A stretch of 64,000 nt of DNA from Actinobacteria bacterium Ga0077560 (GTDB taxonomy: Bacteria > Actinomycetota > Thermoleophilia > Miltoncostaeales > Miltoncostaeaceae): the NCBI GenBank assembly GCA_001464275.1, contig LNFL01000170.1, positions 1-64,000 on the forward strand, read 5' to 3'. The notes beneath the pieces were generated by a model. That model ran no database searches. It was not told where the DNA came from and worked only from the letters and a program-made list of their open reading frames with translations. The position numbers and the translations under genes are program-made. Below, piece by piece: positions 22,153 to 32,791 of the stretch. Numbering within the stretch: position 1 is the first letter of the stretch; each line of letters begins with the position of its first letter.

Positions 22153-23841
22153 GTGCGTCGTCACCCCTTCCGCCTCGCGGTCGCTCTGGCCGCCGCAGGC
22201 GTCATCGCATCCATCCCCGCAGCGGCGGTGAGCGCGGCCCCGGCCGAGGACCGCCTCGTGATGGCGAAGCTGGTCCCCTTCTCCGAGCAGGCCGCCCGCG
22301 ACGTCGCCGAGCGCGCGGGCGTCGTCCTCGACGGCACGATCCCCGAGATCGGCTGGGCGTCGTACACCATCCCCGGCGACGTGCGGCGCGGCCGCGAGGC
22401 GCTGCTGCGCACCCCCGGCGTGTGGAGGATCGACCACGGCACCGGTGCCGCCCCGCGCGTCGACCTCATCCCCAGCGACACGATCTTCACCCAGCCCGGG
22501 TCGGTCGCCGCCGGCCAGCTCACCGCGAGCTGGAACTGGCACTGGGTGATCACCAACTTCCCGGCGGCGTGGGACATCGCCCGCGGCGACGCGAACACGC
22601 GCGTTGCGGTGATCGACAGCGAGTTCGACACCGAGCACCTCGAGCTGAAGCCCAAGCTGCTCACCGGTAAGAACCTCGACTCGGGCACCGCGGCGTACCG
22701 CACGACCTCCGTGCGGGCGAACGCGCAGGACTTCGGCACGCTGCACGGCTCGCACGTCGCCGGCCTGGTGGCCGCCGTCAGCGACAACGCCAACGGTGTC
22801 ACCGGCGCCTGCTTCGACTGCGTGGTGATCCCGTACAAGATCGGCCTGCGGGGCGGACCGCCCGGTGGGACGCAGACCACGGACGCCAAGTTCGTGCGCG
22901 ACCTCACCGAGGCCCTCGTCGACATCGCCGGACGCGACGACGTCCGTGTCGTGAACATGTCGCTGGGCACCGACCGCCTGCATCCGCCGATGCAGGACGC
23001 GGTGAACCTCGCGCTCTCCCGCGGCAAGGTCCTCGTGGCCTCGGCGGGCAACGGCCAGCTGAACAACCCCGGCGTCCCGAACTACCCGGCCTCGTTCCCC
23101 GGGGTCATCGGCGTCGGCGCGACGCAGCCCGACGACAACATCGCCCCGTTCAGCACCAACGGGGACTTCGTCGACGTGTCGGCACCCGGCCACGGCATCG
23201 TCTCCACGTGGGACACCCGCGTGCCCGCCAACGCCCAGCCGCCGGTGACCCCGCCCACCCACGGCATCGGGTTCGTGAACCTGTCCGGCACGTCCATGGC
23301 CACGCCGATGACCGCGGGCCTGGCCGCCCTCATGCTGCAGCTGCGCCCGGATCTCACGGCCGCGGAGATCCAGGGCCTGCTCGAGTCGAGCGCGGTGGAC
23401 CTGGGTGCCCCGGGGCGCGACCCGGTGTTCGGGGCCGGCCGCATCGACGCCGTCGCGGCGCTCCGCGCGACCCAGGCGTTCACGCGGCCGCCCGATGCGC
23501 GCCGCGCGCTGCGCGTGTTCTGGGCGTGCGAGCGCGGGAGCCTGGATCTGCCGGCGGGGCTCCCCCGGTTCGTGGCCGTCCCGGTCGGATCGCGCCTGGT
23601 CTGCAAGGGCCGCACCCAGCCGGCGGTCCGGTCCTCGGTGCTCCAGATCCAGCGCTACGCGGTGCGCGGCGGATGGCGCACGATCGGCACCGTGAAGACC
23701 AGCAACCGCGGCCGGTTCGGGTTCACCCGACGGCTTGCGACGGCCGGCAACTGGCGGATCCGCGTGGCCTTCGCGGGGAACGGCGCGATCCGCCCGGGCG
23801 ACTCGCTCGCCGTCCGGGTGCGGGCCACCCCGGTCTCCTGA
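22153..23841 (+). CDS. Secreted S8 (subtilisin-like) serine protease
   Basis: VAVIDSEFDTEH, LHGSHVAGLVAA, NLSGTSMATPMTAGLAALM; signal peptide; basic C-terminal beta domain. Confidence 0.9.
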   Translation: MRRHPFRLAVALAAAGVIASIPAAAVSAAPAEDRLVMAKLVPFSEQAARDVAERAGVVLDGTIPEIGWASYTIPGDVRRGREALLRTPGVWRIDHGTGAAPRVDLIPSDTIFTQPGSVAAGQLTASWNWHWVITNFPAAWDIARGDANTRVAVIDSEFDTEHLELKPKLLTGKNLDSGTAAYRTTSVRANAQDFGTLHGSHVAGLVAAVSDNANGVTGACFDCVVIPYKIGLRGGPPGGTQTTDAKFVRDLTEALVDIAGRDDVRVVNMSLGTDRLHPPMQDAVNLALSRGKVLVASAGNGQLNNPGVPNYPASFPGVIGVGATQPDDNIAPFSTNGDFVDVSAPGHGIVSTWDTRVPANAQPPVTPPTHGIGFVNLSGTSMATPMTAGLAALMLQLRPDLTAAEIQGLLESSAVDLGAPGRDPVFGAGRIDAVAALRATQAFTRPPDARRALRVFWACERGSLDLPAGLPRFVAVPVGSRLVCKGRTQPAVRSSVLQIQRYAVRGGWRTIGTVKTSNRGRFGFTRRLATAGNWRIRVAFAGNGAIRPGDSLAVRVRATPVS

Positions 23842-23854
23842 CGCGCGTCGGCGC

Positions 23855-23878
23855 GCCCGGGGCCCTCGGGCCCCGGGC
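23855..23878. terminator. GC hairpin between convergent protease and membrane protein genes
   Basis: GCCCGGGGCCC-TC-GGGCCCCGGGC, 11-bp perfect arms. Confidence 0.55.
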
Positions 23879-23886
23879 GTTCGGGA

Positions 23887-24261
23887 TCAGCCGGCGGTGG
23901 CCGCCTTGGCGGCCCGCATCGCCCGCACGTGGATGATGCCGGCGAGCACCAGCACCACCAGGGCGAGCAGGCCGTGGAGGCCGCCCACCCAGGTCTCGCC
24001 CTCGGCGAGGCCCACCTGGGCGATGCCGGCCACCAGCAGCCCGGCGGACGGCGCGATGGCCTTCCAGTTGCCCCACCGGGCGACGAAGCCGTGGAGGGCC
24101 GTGAGGACGATGAGCACCAGCACGGCGTTGCCGACATGCTTGTGCGCGTCCAGGGTGTCGGCGCCGAACGTGTACGCCGCGATGAGGTAGACCTGCACGA
24201 AGACGCCGAGCCCGACCAGGGCGGCGAGGGCCGATTCGGCCTTGAGCACATTGGTTTTCAT
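23887..24261 (-). CDS. Four-TM hypothetical membrane protein
   Basis: MKTNVLKAESALAALVGLGVFVQVYLIAAYTFGADTLDAHKHVGNAVLVL. Confidence 0.7.
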   Translation of the reverse strand: MKTNVLKAESALAALVGLGVFVQVYLIAAYTFGADTLDAHKHVGNAVLVLIVLTALHGFVARWGNWKAIAPSAGLLVAGIAQVGLAEGETWVGGLHGLLALVVLVLAGIIHVRAMRAAKAATAG

Positions 24262-24311
24262 GCGCCCCAGCCTACCCGGCGCGAGCGGCGGGGACCGGCG
24301 GAACGGGCCCG

Positions 24312-24737
24312 TCAGTGGTCGCGGGGATGCACCAGCAGGGTCGAGCACGGGGCGTCGAGGGTGAGCCGCTGGGAGAAGCCGCCCAGCACGCTGCGTTCGG
24401 CCGCGCTGCGGGCGCTGGCCATCACCAGCAGGTCGCAGCCGGCCTCCCGGGCCCATCGGGCGACCTCGCGCGCCGGGCTGCCCTGCAGCACCACGGGCTC
24501 CTCGTCGCCCTCGGCGAGGCTCGCGACCCAGGCGGTTGCCGCCTCCAGCAGCGGGCCGGAGTCGGGCATCACGCCGCCGCCGATGCCGGCCGCCAGGTTC
24601 ACCAGGAACGACGGCGGCTCCACGCAGTGCACCACCGACAGGCGCGCGGTGCCGCGCAGGGCGCGCGCCACCTCCAGCGCCCGCCCGGCGGCGGAGGAGT
24701 CGTCGACGCACACGGCGATACGGGAGAAGGCGCTCAT
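24312..24737 (-). CDS. Universal stress protein family
   Basis: MSAFSRIAVCVDDSSAAGRALEVARAL...CDLLVMASARSAAERSVLGGFSQRLTLDAPCSTLLVHP. Confidence 0.88.
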   Translation of the reverse strand: MSAFSRIAVCVDDSSAAGRALEVARALRGTARLSVVHCVEPPSFLVNLAAGIGGGVMPDSGPLLEAATAWVASLAEGDEEPVVLQGSPAREVARWAREAGCDLLVMASARSAAERSVLGGFSQRLTLDAPCSTLLVHPRDH

Positions 24738-24766
24738 GGGACGAGCATAGCCCCGGGCGGGCGGTG

Positions 24767-25990
24767 TCAGGCGGACGCCGGGACCGGCGACGGCGCGGGA
24801 CGGCGGACGGTGAGCGCGGTGACCGCGATCGCGGGGATGATCGCGACCGGCCACATGGCCATCCGGATGTCCCCGGTGGCCGCGGCGGCCTGCCCGATGA
24901 CCAGGTTGGCGGTGACCGCGGCCGAGAAGCCGCCCAGGTTCACCAGCCCCGAGGCCGCTCCGGCCCGTGCGGCGGCATTCCCGGCACGGGCGATGTCGAA
25001 GCCCAGCAGGCCCGCGGCGCCGCCGGCGCCGGTGAGCAGCAGCGTGCCGGCCAGCAGCGCGGGCGGGACATGCCCGGGCCACGCCAGGACCGCCGTCCAG
25101 GCGCCGCAGAGCACGGCGGCATGGGCGCGCAACAGGGCCGGGCGGGTTCCGATGAGCCCCAGCAGGATCGCCGCCCCCGCGAACGCCGCGACGGTGGCCA
25201 GCAGGTGTGCCCGGGCCGGGCCGGCGGCCATGCCCTCGCCGCGGACCAGGAAGGGGTACCCCCACAGCGCGGTGACGGTGACGAACGGGCCCATCAGGCC
25301 CATGTGGACCCAGAACCCGTGGCGGGTGGCGGGGGTGGCCAGCGCGATGCGCAGCGCGGTGCGGATGGGCTCCGGGTTCGCGGGCCGCGGCGGGGCGCCC
25401 GCCGGGGCGTCGCGCACCAGCAGCATGCAGGCCCCGGCCATCGCCAGCGTCAGCAGGCCGGTGGCCAGGAAGGTGGCGGTCCAGCCGAGCGCATCCAGGG
25501 AGGCGCCCAGGGGGACGGTCGTGAGGATCTGCCCCAGGGCTCCCGCAAGTCCGGCCAGGCTGGCCAGCAGCGCGTAGCGGCTCGCGGGGAACCAGCTGTG
25601 GGCCAGGCGCAGGACGTTCAGGAAGATGCAGGCGTCCCCGATGCCGATGAGGGCGCGGCCGGCGATGGCGACCTCCAGCGAGCCGGCCAAGGCGAAGGCC
25701 AGCTCCCCCGCGCCCATCAGCAGCAGGCCGATGGTGAGGGTGCGCCGCGGGCCCAGGCGGTCGGCCGCCAGGCCGGCGGGGACCTGCATGGCCACGTAGA
25801 GGGCGAGCTGCAGCGCCGAGAGGACCGCCAGCTGCCCGGGGGTGACACCCAGGCGGGACTCCGCGTCCAGCGCGGCCACCCCGAGCGCGTTCCGGTGGAA
25901 GAGCGCGGTGAAGTAGAAGCCGGCGGCGAGTCCCCAGACCGCGGCGCCCGGCAGACGGCGCCCGCGTCGTTCCGTCCGTCTTAGATGCAT
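24767..25990 (-). CDS. MFS transporter
   Basis: 12-TM; GQLAVLSALQLALYVAMQVPAGLAADRLGPRRTLTIGLLLMG. Confidence 0.85.
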   Translation of the reverse strand: MHLRRTERRGRRLPGAAVWGLAAGFYFTALFHRNALGVAALDAESRLGVTPGQLAVLSALQLALYVAMQVPAGLAADRLGPRRTLTIGLLLMGAGELAFALAGSLEVAIAGRALIGIGDACIFLNVLRLAHSWFPASRYALLASLAGLAGALGQILTTVPLGASLDALGWTATFLATGLLTLAMAGACMLLVRDAPAGAPPRPANPEPIRTALRIALATPATRHGFWVHMGLMGPFVTVTALWGYPFLVRGEGMAAGPARAHLLATVAAFAGAAILLGLIGTRPALLRAHAAVLCGAWTAVLAWPGHVPPALLAGTLLLTGAGGAAGLLGFDIARAGNAAARAGAASGLVNLGGFSAAVTANLVIGQAAAATGDIRMAMWPVAIIPAIAVTALTVRRPAPSPVPASA

Positions 25991-26014
25991 GTTGCATTTG
26001 TAGACGATGCATCT
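25983..26014. promoter_or_regulatory. Probable GntR operator in MFS/GntR divergent region
   Basis: AGATGCAT...ATGCATCT inverted repeat; inner TGCAT-TTGTAGACG-ATGCA. Confidence 0.6.
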
Positions 26015-26056
26015 GCGCGGCGCAAGGACGCCCAGCGTCCGCGCTAGTGTTGGGAC

Positions 26057-26719
26057 ATGGCACGCCCCACCGTCCCGGCGGCGAAGGACCGGGCTCTCGA
26101 GTTCGTGAAGGAGCGGATCCTCGACGGCACCTACGCCGGCGGGGAGCTGCTGAGCGAGGGCGAGATCGCCGACGCGCTCGGCGTGAGCCGCACGCCGGTG
26201 CGGGAGGCGTTCCTGCTGCTGGAGGCCGACGGTCTCATGCGCCTCTACCCCAAGCGGGGCGCGCTGGTGGTTGCGGTCTCACCCGACGAGGTCCGCGACG
26301 TCATGGAGACCCGCCTGCTGGTGGAGCGGCACGCCGCCGAGCGGGTGGCCACTCAGGGGCCGGACCTGGCGAAGCTGCTGGAGACGCTGGTGCGTCAGCA
26401 GGAGCGCCTGCTGGCGCGGCGCGACCACACCGGGTTCGTGCAGGCCGACCGCGAGTTCCACCGGGCGATCGTCGCCGCCGCCGGCAACGTGATCCTGGAG
26501 CGGCTCTACGACTCCCTGCGCGACCGGCAGCGCCGCATGGGCGCCATGTCGATCGCCCGGGACCCGAGCCTGGCCGACCGGTACATCACCGACCACCGGG
26601 AGATCGCCGCGGCGCTGGCCGCGCGCAACCCCGACGCTGCGGTGGACGCCGTGACCCGCCACCTCACCATCGCGGCCGACGGGATCGCCGGGGCCGTCAG
26701 CCCGCCTCGGCCAGACTGA
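26057..26719 (+). CDS. GntR-family (FCD) transcriptional regulator
   Basis: VKERILDGTYAGGELLSEGEIADALGVSRTPVREAFLLLEADGLMRLYPKRGALV; FCD C-terminal domain. Confidence 0.92.
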   Translation: MARPTVPAAKDRALEFVKERILDGTYAGGELLSEGEIADALGVSRTPVREAFLLLEADGLMRLYPKRGALVVAVSPDEVRDVMETRLLVERHAAERVATQGPDLAKLLETLVRQQERLLARRDHTGFVQADREFHRAIVAAAGNVILERLYDSLRDRQRRMGAMSIARDPSLADRYITDHREIAAALAARNPDAAVDAVTRHLTIAADGIAGAVSPPRPD

Positions 26720-27362
26720 CCTCCAGGCCCTCCGCGAGCTGGCGCACGTGGCCGCGCACCGCCGCGGCCTGGCCGATCTCGTCGAGCACCGGCGGGGTGG
26801 GCGCGGTGGCGAGGCCCGCGCGGGCGTGGGCGTCCATGGTCAGCACCAGCCGCGCCAGCTCCCGCTGATGTTCGCCGATCCACGCCAGGGTGGCCGTCGC
26901 CAGGCCGTCCGCGGCGGGCCCCAGGTGCTCCTCCAGCCCGTGCAGGTACAGGCGCACCCAGCCCATGAGCCGGAGCCGCCGCTCGAGGCCGGCGTCCAGT
27001 GACGGATCCGAGCCCGGGGTGGTCTGCCACTGCAGGTGCTGCTCCAGCGCGATCGCCCCCTCGGCGCGGGCCAGGTGGGCCGCCATCTCCTCGTGCTGGG
27101 CGTCGAGCCAGCCGTCCAGCTCGTCCGCGAAGCCCCGCAGGCGGTCGGACAGGGGCGGGTCGGCGACCGCCTCGGTGGCCTCCGCGAGCAACCGCAGATG
27201 GGCGCGGATGCAGCCGTCGTCGGCGGGCTGCCGCACCGGGTGGGATGCGCCCTCCTGCTCCACCAGCGCCCGCAGCCGGGCGCCGTTGGCACCCATCCAG
27301 CGCAGCACCTCGGCGGCGCGGACGGGCGGGTGGGGCGCTGCCGGAGCGGTGTCGGGGTCCAT
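26697..27362 (-). CDS. Hypothetical alpha-helical protein
   Basis: Continuous ORF; MDPDTAPAAPHPPVRAAEVLRWMGANGARLRALVEQE... Confidence 0.55.
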   Translation of the reverse strand: MDPDTAPAAPHPPVRAAEVLRWMGANGARLRALVEQEGASHPVRQPADDGCIRAHLRLLAEATEAVADPPLSDRLRGFADELDGWLDAQHEEMAAHLARAEGAIALEQHLQWQTTPGSDPSLDAGLERRLRLMGWVRLYLHGLEEHLGPAADGLATATLAWIGEHQRELARLVLTMDAHARAGLATAPTPPVLDEIGQAAAVRGHVRQLAEGLEVSLAEAG

Positions 27363-27426
27363 CCAGGGATGGTAGCCCGCGCCAGGGGAGTGGGCACGAC
27401 GGGCCTCCGACTGGCAGGATGCGGCC

Positions 27427-28644
27427 GTGCGCACGCGCGTCGTCGTCACCGGGCTCGGCGTGGTGTCCTCCATCGGGATCGGTGCGGACGCCTTCTGGAG
27501 CGCGCTCCTGGACGGGGTGTCCGGAGCGCGTCTCGTGGACGTGGAGGGCATCGGCACCATCACCGCGTTCACCGTGGACGCCGATGAGGTCGCCCGCGAG
27601 CGGTTCGGCCAGCGCGAGGTCCGCAGGATGGACCGCGCCGGGCGCATGGCCGCCCTGGCCGGGGCGCTGGCCCTGGACGAGGCCGGCGAGCTGGGCTGCG
27701 CGCCCGAGCGGGTCGGGGCCGTGCTGGGATCCGCCCACGGCGGCGCCGAGACCCTCATGGAGGCCCACCGGACCTTCCTCGAGCGCGGCGCCGACCGGGT
27801 GAGCCCGTTCTCGGTGGCCCTGTCGCTGCAGAACTCCCCCGTCGCGGCCATGACCCGGATGCTCGGCCTGCGCGGCCCCTCCGGGTCCTGCGGCACCGCG
27901 TGCGCCGCGGGGACGGACGCCATCGGGATGGCGGTGTCGGCGATCCGTGACGGACGGGCCGACGTGATGCTCGCCGGCGGGGCCGAGGCCCCGTTGTCGC
28001 CCGTGGTGGTGGCGGGCTACCTGCAGGCGGGGGCCCTCACCCGCAGCACGGACACCGGGTCCGCATCACGCCCCTTCGACGCGCACCGCGACGGCTTCGT
28101 GATGGGCGAGGGCGCCGGCGTGCTGGTGCTGGAGAACCGCGACCACGCGCTGGCCCGCGGCGCCACAATCCTCGCCGAGATCGCCGGCTACGGCTCCAGC
28201 TGCGACGCCGCCCACCTCACCGACCCGGACCCGGACGGCACCGGCGCGGCGCGGGCCATCACCGCGGCGCTGGCCGACGCGGGCCTGGCACCCGCCGACA
28301 TCGGATACGTCAACGCCCACGCCACATCCACGCCCGCCGGCGACGTCGCGGAGGCCGCGGCCCTCACCAGGGCCGGCCTGGCGGGCGCGCCCGTGTCGGC
28401 CACCAAGGCCAGCCACGGCCACGGCCTCGGCGCGGCCGGCGGCATGGAGGCGGTGGCCACGGTGCTCGCGATCCACCGCGGCGTGCTGCCCCACACGCGC
28501 AGCCTGGCCGACCCCGATCCGGCCATCACGCTGGATCACATCACCGAACCGCGGACCCTCAACGTGGATGCCGCGATCTCGAACTCATTCGGTTTCGGCG
28601 GTCATAACGCCACCCTCGTGCTGGCCAGGCATATTCATCCCTGA
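27427..28644 (+). CDS. fabF: Beta-ketoacyl-ACP synthase II
   Basis: [14 protein letters not shown]...[18 protein letters not shown]...[13 protein letters not shown]...[12 protein letters not shown]...[13 protein letters not shown]. Confidence 0.93.
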   Translation: MRTRVVVTGLGVVSSIGIGADAFWSALLDGVSGARLVDVEGIGTITAFTVDADEVARERFGQREVRRMDRAGRMAALAGALALDEAGELGCAPERVGAVLGSAHGGAETLMEAHRTFLERGADRVSPFSVALSLQNSPVAAMTRMLGLRGPSGSCGTACAAGTDAIGMAVSAIRDGRADVMLAGGAEAPLSPVVVAGYLQAGALTRSTDTGSASRPFDAHRDGFVMGEGAGVLVLENRDHALARGATILAEIAGYGSSCDAAHLTDPDPDGTGAARAITAALADAGLAPADIGYVNAHATSTPAGDVAEAAALTRAGLAGAPVSATKASHGHGLGAAGGMEAVATVLAIHRGVLPHTRSLADPDPAITLDHITEPRTLNVDAAISNSFGFGGHNATLVLARHIHP

Positions 28645-28772
28645 AGATTTGCCCGGTGGCTCAGTCCCCCGGGCGATCGTGCCGACACTCACCCCAGGCG
28701 TCCGGCGACGGGCGCCCGAGGGGCGACGGGGATGGCGCCGCTCCCAGGACACCCCCCTCTTCGGAGCGCATC

Positions 28773-30035
28773 ATGGACGACTCCGCGCCGGTGGTCCGGA
28801 CGGACTTCGACGCCGTGGACCGCACCCGCCTGCTGGGCATCGACGAGTCCACGTTCACGACGATCCGCGAGGCCGCGCCGCTGCTGCGCGAGACCGCGGA
28901 CCGCATCGTGTCGACCTTCTACCGGCGCGTCGGGCAGATCCCGTCGCTCGGGAGCCTGGTGGGCCGCCACTCCAACGTGGACCGGCTCTCGAGCACGCTG
29001 CGGCAGTACCTCCTGGACTTCCTGGACACGCGCCTGGACGAGCGCCACGTGGCCTCACGCATGCGCATCGCCGAGGTCCACGACCGCATCGGCCTGCCGG
29101 TGGACGCCTACATCGCCCAGATGTCCACGATCCGCGAGGTGTGGTCGGCGGCGGTCTGGGAGACCCACGCCGCGGCCAAGCGCACGCCGGCGCAGAGCGC
29201 GGCCTACGTCGCCGCCCTGGACAAGCTGCTGTCGTTCGACGAGGGGCTCGTGTGCCGGTACTTCACCGACGCGCTGGAGCGGACCCTCGGCGAGGCGCAG
29301 GACCATCACGAGCGCACCCGTGAGCGCCAGCGCGAGCTGAACGACCTCGCCGGCCAGCTGGCCGCCGCCGCCGAGGAGTCCTCCGCCGCGGTGGAGGAGA
29401 TGTCGGCCACCGCGGAGACCGTCGCCCAGAATGTGACCAACGCGGCCCAGCAGGCCCAGGCCGCGGCCGACGCGACCGACAGCGGCAACACGGCCCTCCA
29501 GGCGACGCAGGGGTCGGTGACCCGGGTGGGCGAGGCCACCGAGCAGCTCGGCGCGGCCGCCGGCGACCTGGAGGCCAGCTCCGCCCGGATCGGCGAGATC
29601 TCGGCGATGCTCAAGGACACCGCCGACCGCATCAACCTGCTCGCGCTCAACGCCGCCATCGAGGCGGCGCGGGCCGGCGACGCCGGCCGCGGGTTCGCCG
29701 TGGTGGCCGACGAGGTCCGCAAGCTGGCGGAGTCGACCCAGGTGCGCCTGGTCGAGTCCAGCGCCGCGGTGGAGGAGATGCAGCGCTCGATCGACCTCGT
29801 GCGCAACGCCGGCGAGGTCACCACCCGCGAGGTGCTGGAGCTGGTGAGCGCCACCCAGGAGGTCGGCAGCCGCTTCTCGGAGATCGGCGCCGCGTCCGCC
29901 GCCACCAGCGCGACGCTGGCGGACATCGCCGCGGCCTCCGAGGAGGTCGCCGCGGCCGCCGGGGAGACCGGGCGGGCGTCCACGGAGGTGGCGCACCTGG
30001 CCGAGAACGTGAAGTCCGTGGCCGACGCGATCTGA
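28773..30035 (+). CDS. Globin-coupled sensor: protoglobin domain plus soluble MCP signalling domain (HemAT-like)
   Basis: [21 protein letters not shown] (globin-sensor motif), [63 protein letters not shown]. Confidence 0.85.
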   Translation: MDDSAPVVRTDFDAVDRTRLLGIDESTFTTIREAAPLLRETADRIVSTFYRRVGQIPSLGSLVGRHSNVDRLSSTLRQYLLDFLDTRLDERHVASRMRIAEVHDRIGLPVDAYIAQMSTIREVWSAAVWETHAAAKRTPAQSAAYVAALDKLLSFDEGLVCRYFTDALERTLGEAQDHHERTRERQRELNDLAGQLAAAAEESSAAVEEMSATAETVAQNVTNAAQQAQAAADATDSGNTALQATQGSVTRVGEATEQLGAAAGDLEASSARIGEISAMLKDTADRINLLALNAAIEAARAGDAGRGFAVVADEVRKLAESTQVRLVESSAAVEEMQRSIDLVRNAGEVTTREVLELVSATQEVGSRFSEIGAASAATSATLADIAAASEEVAAAAGETGRASTEVAHLAENVKSVADAI

Positions 30036-30043
30036 CCGGTGGC

Positions 30044-30072
30044 CGGGGGCGGGCGCGCCGCGCCCGTCCCCG
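30044..30072 (+). terminator. Hairpin after globin-coupled sensor
   Basis: CGGGGGCGGGCG-cgccg-CGCCCGTCCCCG, 12-nt arms with one mismatch. Confidence 0.45.
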
Positions 30073-30163
30073 ATCCGGTGTTCCAGCCCTGTCACACACG
30101 TTCGGCCGATGGCCCAGGTGCCGCTACGGTGGACGCGGGACCCCTCGCCCAAGGAGGACAGGG

Positions 30164-30557
30164 ATGACCGACAGCAGCACCAAGTGCATCGCGATGATCG
30201 CGCACGACAACCGCAAGCAGGACCTGCTCGACTGGGCCCGGTTCAACCGCGGCACCCTGGTGGGTCACGACCTGTGCGCCACCGGCACCACCGGCCGCCT
30301 GCTCGCCGACGAGCTCGGCCTAGACGTGCACCGGTTCCTCTCGGGACCGCTGGGCGGCGACCAGCAGGTGGGCGCCGGCGTGGCCGAGGGCCGCATCGAC
30401 ATGATCATCTTCTTCTGGGACCCCCTGGAGCCGCAGCCGCACGACGTGGACGTGAAGGCCCTGCTGCGCGTGGCGGTGGTGCACAACTGCCCCCGACTTC
30501 CTGCTCTCCAGCCCGCTGATGCACCGCGCGTACGCGCCGATGGCGACGGTCGCCTGA
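30164..30557 (+). CDS. mgsA: Methylglyoxal synthase, frameshifted near 30491
   Basis: [39 protein letters not shown]...[31 protein letters not shown], then other frame [20 protein letters not shown]. Confidence 0.88.
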
Positions 30558-30570
30558 ACCACCGCGCGTC

Positions 30571-31626
30571 GTGACCGGGAGTAGCGTCCCGGTCGTGCGG
30601 CGCGTTCTCACCACCGGCTTCGTCGTCGTCGTGCTCGTCGGCGTCTTCGTGTTCGTGCTGCCGCGGATCGCGGACTACGGCACGGTGTGGGACATCCTGT
30701 CCGGGGTGGAGCGGCGGGACCTGCTGATCCTGCTCGCCGCGGCGCTCGTCAACGTGCTCACGTTCCCGCCGCCATGGATGGCGGCGGTGCCGGGCCTGGG
30801 GTATCGGCAGGCGATGGTGCTCACCCAGGCGTCCACGGCGGCCTCCGCGGTGCTGCCGGGCGGCGACGTGGTGGGCATGGGCACGCAGTACGCGATGCTC
30901 AAGGGCTGGGGCTTCGGCGGCCAGCAGGCCGGGCTGGCCGTGGTGGTGACCGGCGTGTGGAACCAGCTGGTGAACGTGGCGTTCCCGGTGAGCGCGGTGC
31001 TGATGCTGTCCTGGCACGGCGAGGCGCCGGCGCAGCTGCGAATCGCGGCGATCATCGGCGCCGTCGTGTTCGCGATGGTGATCGCCGGGTTCGTGATCCT
31101 GCTGGCGCGGGAGGGCCACGCACGCGGCATCGGCAACCTCGCCGCGCGGATGGCGGCGCGGGTGATGGCCGTCATCGGGCGGGTGCGGCGCCCGGCGTGG
31201 GGCGACGCGGCGGTGCGCTTCCGGAACCAGAGCGTCGCGCTGGTGCGCACCCGCTGGCCGCACCTCACCGTCGCAACGATCCTGGGCCACATCACCGTCT
31301 TCCTCGTGCTGCTGGCGGCGATCCGGGCGGTGGGGATCGACGCCGGGCAGGTGAGCGCGGTGGAGTGCTTCGCCGCCTGGTCGCTCATCCGCATCCTCAC
31401 CGCCGTCCCCATCACCCCGGGCGGGCTGGGCGTGGTGGAGCTGGGGCTCACCGGCGCGCTGGTGGGGTTCGGCGGCGACCAGGAGCCGGTCGTCGCCGCC
31501 GTGCTGGCCTACCGGGTGCTCACGATGGTGCCGCCCATCGCACTGGGCGGCCTGTGCCTCCTCATCTGGAGGCGCATGGCACCGCGCCGCGCCGCCGCGG
31601 CCACCGGTCCCGGCGCTCCCGGCTGA
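30571..31626 (+). CDS. UPF0104/lysylphosphatidylglycerol synthase-like TM protein
   Basis: Multi-[30 protein letters not shown]...[27 protein letters not shown]. Confidence 0.8.
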   Translation: MTGSSVPVVRRVLTTGFVVVVLVGVFVFVLPRIADYGTVWDILSGVERRDLLILLAAALVNVLTFPPPWMAAVPGLGYRQAMVLTQASTAASAVLPGGDVVGMGTQYAMLKGWGFGGQQAGLAVVVTGVWNQLVNVAFPVSAVLMLSWHGEAPAQLRIAAIIGAVVFAMVIAGFVILLAREGHARGIGNLAARMAARVMAVIGRVRRPAWGDAAVRFRNQSVALVRTRWPHLTVATILGHITVFLVLLAAIRAVGIDAGQVSAVECFAAWSLIRILTAVPITPGGLGVVELGLTGALVGFGGDQEPVVAAVLAYRVLTMVPPIALGGLCLLIWRRMAPRRAAAATGPGAPG

Positions 31627-31664
31627 CGAGCTGCGCCCCGGGGCACGCGCTCCTGCGAGCCAGA

Positions 31665-32738
31665 TCAGGGCAGCGGCCGCTCCAGGCGATCCCGCTCCCG
31701 CCCCTCCGAGTCGAGGTAGCGGAACACCACCCGCCCGGGCGAGACGTCCACCCGCAGCAGGCCGAACGGCAGGATGTAGACGTCCGCGTCCGGGCTGCGC
31801 GGTGTGCCCCCCTCGCTGGCCGGCGCGCCGCCGGTGCCCACCGTGAGCAGCGGGAGCCCCGGTGCGTCGGGGGACTCCCGGCGCTCGTAGGCGTGCAGGT
31901 GGCCGCTCAGCACCGCGGCCACCGGGCGGCCCGCCAGCGCCCGCAGCACCGGGTTGCCGGGCTTCAGCGGCTGGTGCACCACCACGAACCGGGCCGCGGG
32001 ACCGGGCCGGGACAGCGCGCGGCGCAGGAACGGGACGTCACCCGCGTCGCCCAGCAGCCCCAGGCCCACGAACTGCAGGGGTCCGTACCGCAGGTCGAAG
32101 CGGTCACCCTCTCCGGGCCACTCCAGCGCGTCCACCAGGGCCCGACGCCCCTCCTCGAACACGATGTCGTGGTCGCCCACCACGCCGTAGTGCGGGGTGT
32201 TGGCCATCAGCTCCCGCAGCGGCCGGAAGATGTTGGGGTCCAGCAGGTCCGGGACGGCGGCCAAGTAGCTGTTGTCGCCGGTGGTCATCAGCAGCCGCGG
32301 CCGCTGCGCCAGGGCGGTGGCCGCCACGGCCCGCTCGCCGTCGGTGTTGGCGCCGTAATCCCCGAAGGCCACGAACGTGAGGGTGCCGGTGAGGGCGGTG
32401 GGCGCGGTGGTGAAGGTGCCGGTGGCCGCGCCGGCGTCCCCGGCGCGCGCGGTCCAGCGGTAGGCGGTGTCGGGCCGCAGCCCGGTGAGGGTGCCGTCAC
32501 GGCCGGTCACCACGGTGCCGTCGGGGGCGGTCGCCGTGAGCGTCACCGGCCGGCCGTCGCGGGCGATCCACCGCAGCCGGGCGTCGCGCTCGGTGACGCG
32601 CACCAGGTACGGGCCGCGGGCGAACGCCTCGGCCGCGGCGGCGGGCGCGTCGTCACCACCGCGCGTGCCGATCACCAGCGCCGACGCGCCGGCCGCCACC
32701 ACGGCGGCGACGATCACGGCGAGGCGGCGGGGGTCCAT
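31665..32738 (-). CDS. Metallophosphoesterase with N-terminal Fn3-like domain
   Basis: LTFVAFGDYGAN...MTTGDNSYLAA...YGVVGDHDI...VVVHQPLK...AVLSGHLHAYER. Confidence 0.85.
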   Translation of the reverse strand: MDPRRLAVIVAAVVAAGASALVIGTRGGDDAPAAAAEAFARGPYLVRVTERDARLRWIARDGRPVTLTATAPDGTVVTGRDGTLTGLRPDTAYRWTARAGDAGAATGTFTTAPTALTGTLTFVAFGDYGANTDGERAVAATALAQRPRLLMTTGDNSYLAAVPDLLDPNIFRPLRELMANTPHYGVVGDHDIVFEEGRRALVDALEWPGEGDRFDLRYGPLQFVGLGLLGDAGDVPFLRRALSRPGPAARFVVVHQPLKPGNPVLRALAGRPVAAVLSGHLHAYERRESPDAPGLPLLTVGTGGAPASEGGTPRSPDADVYILPFGLLRVDVSPGRVVFRYLDSEGRERDRLERPLP

Positions 32739-32791
32739 GTGACGATGATGCCCCAGCCGGTGCCCGGTGGGCCCGGGGATATGGTTCCGGT

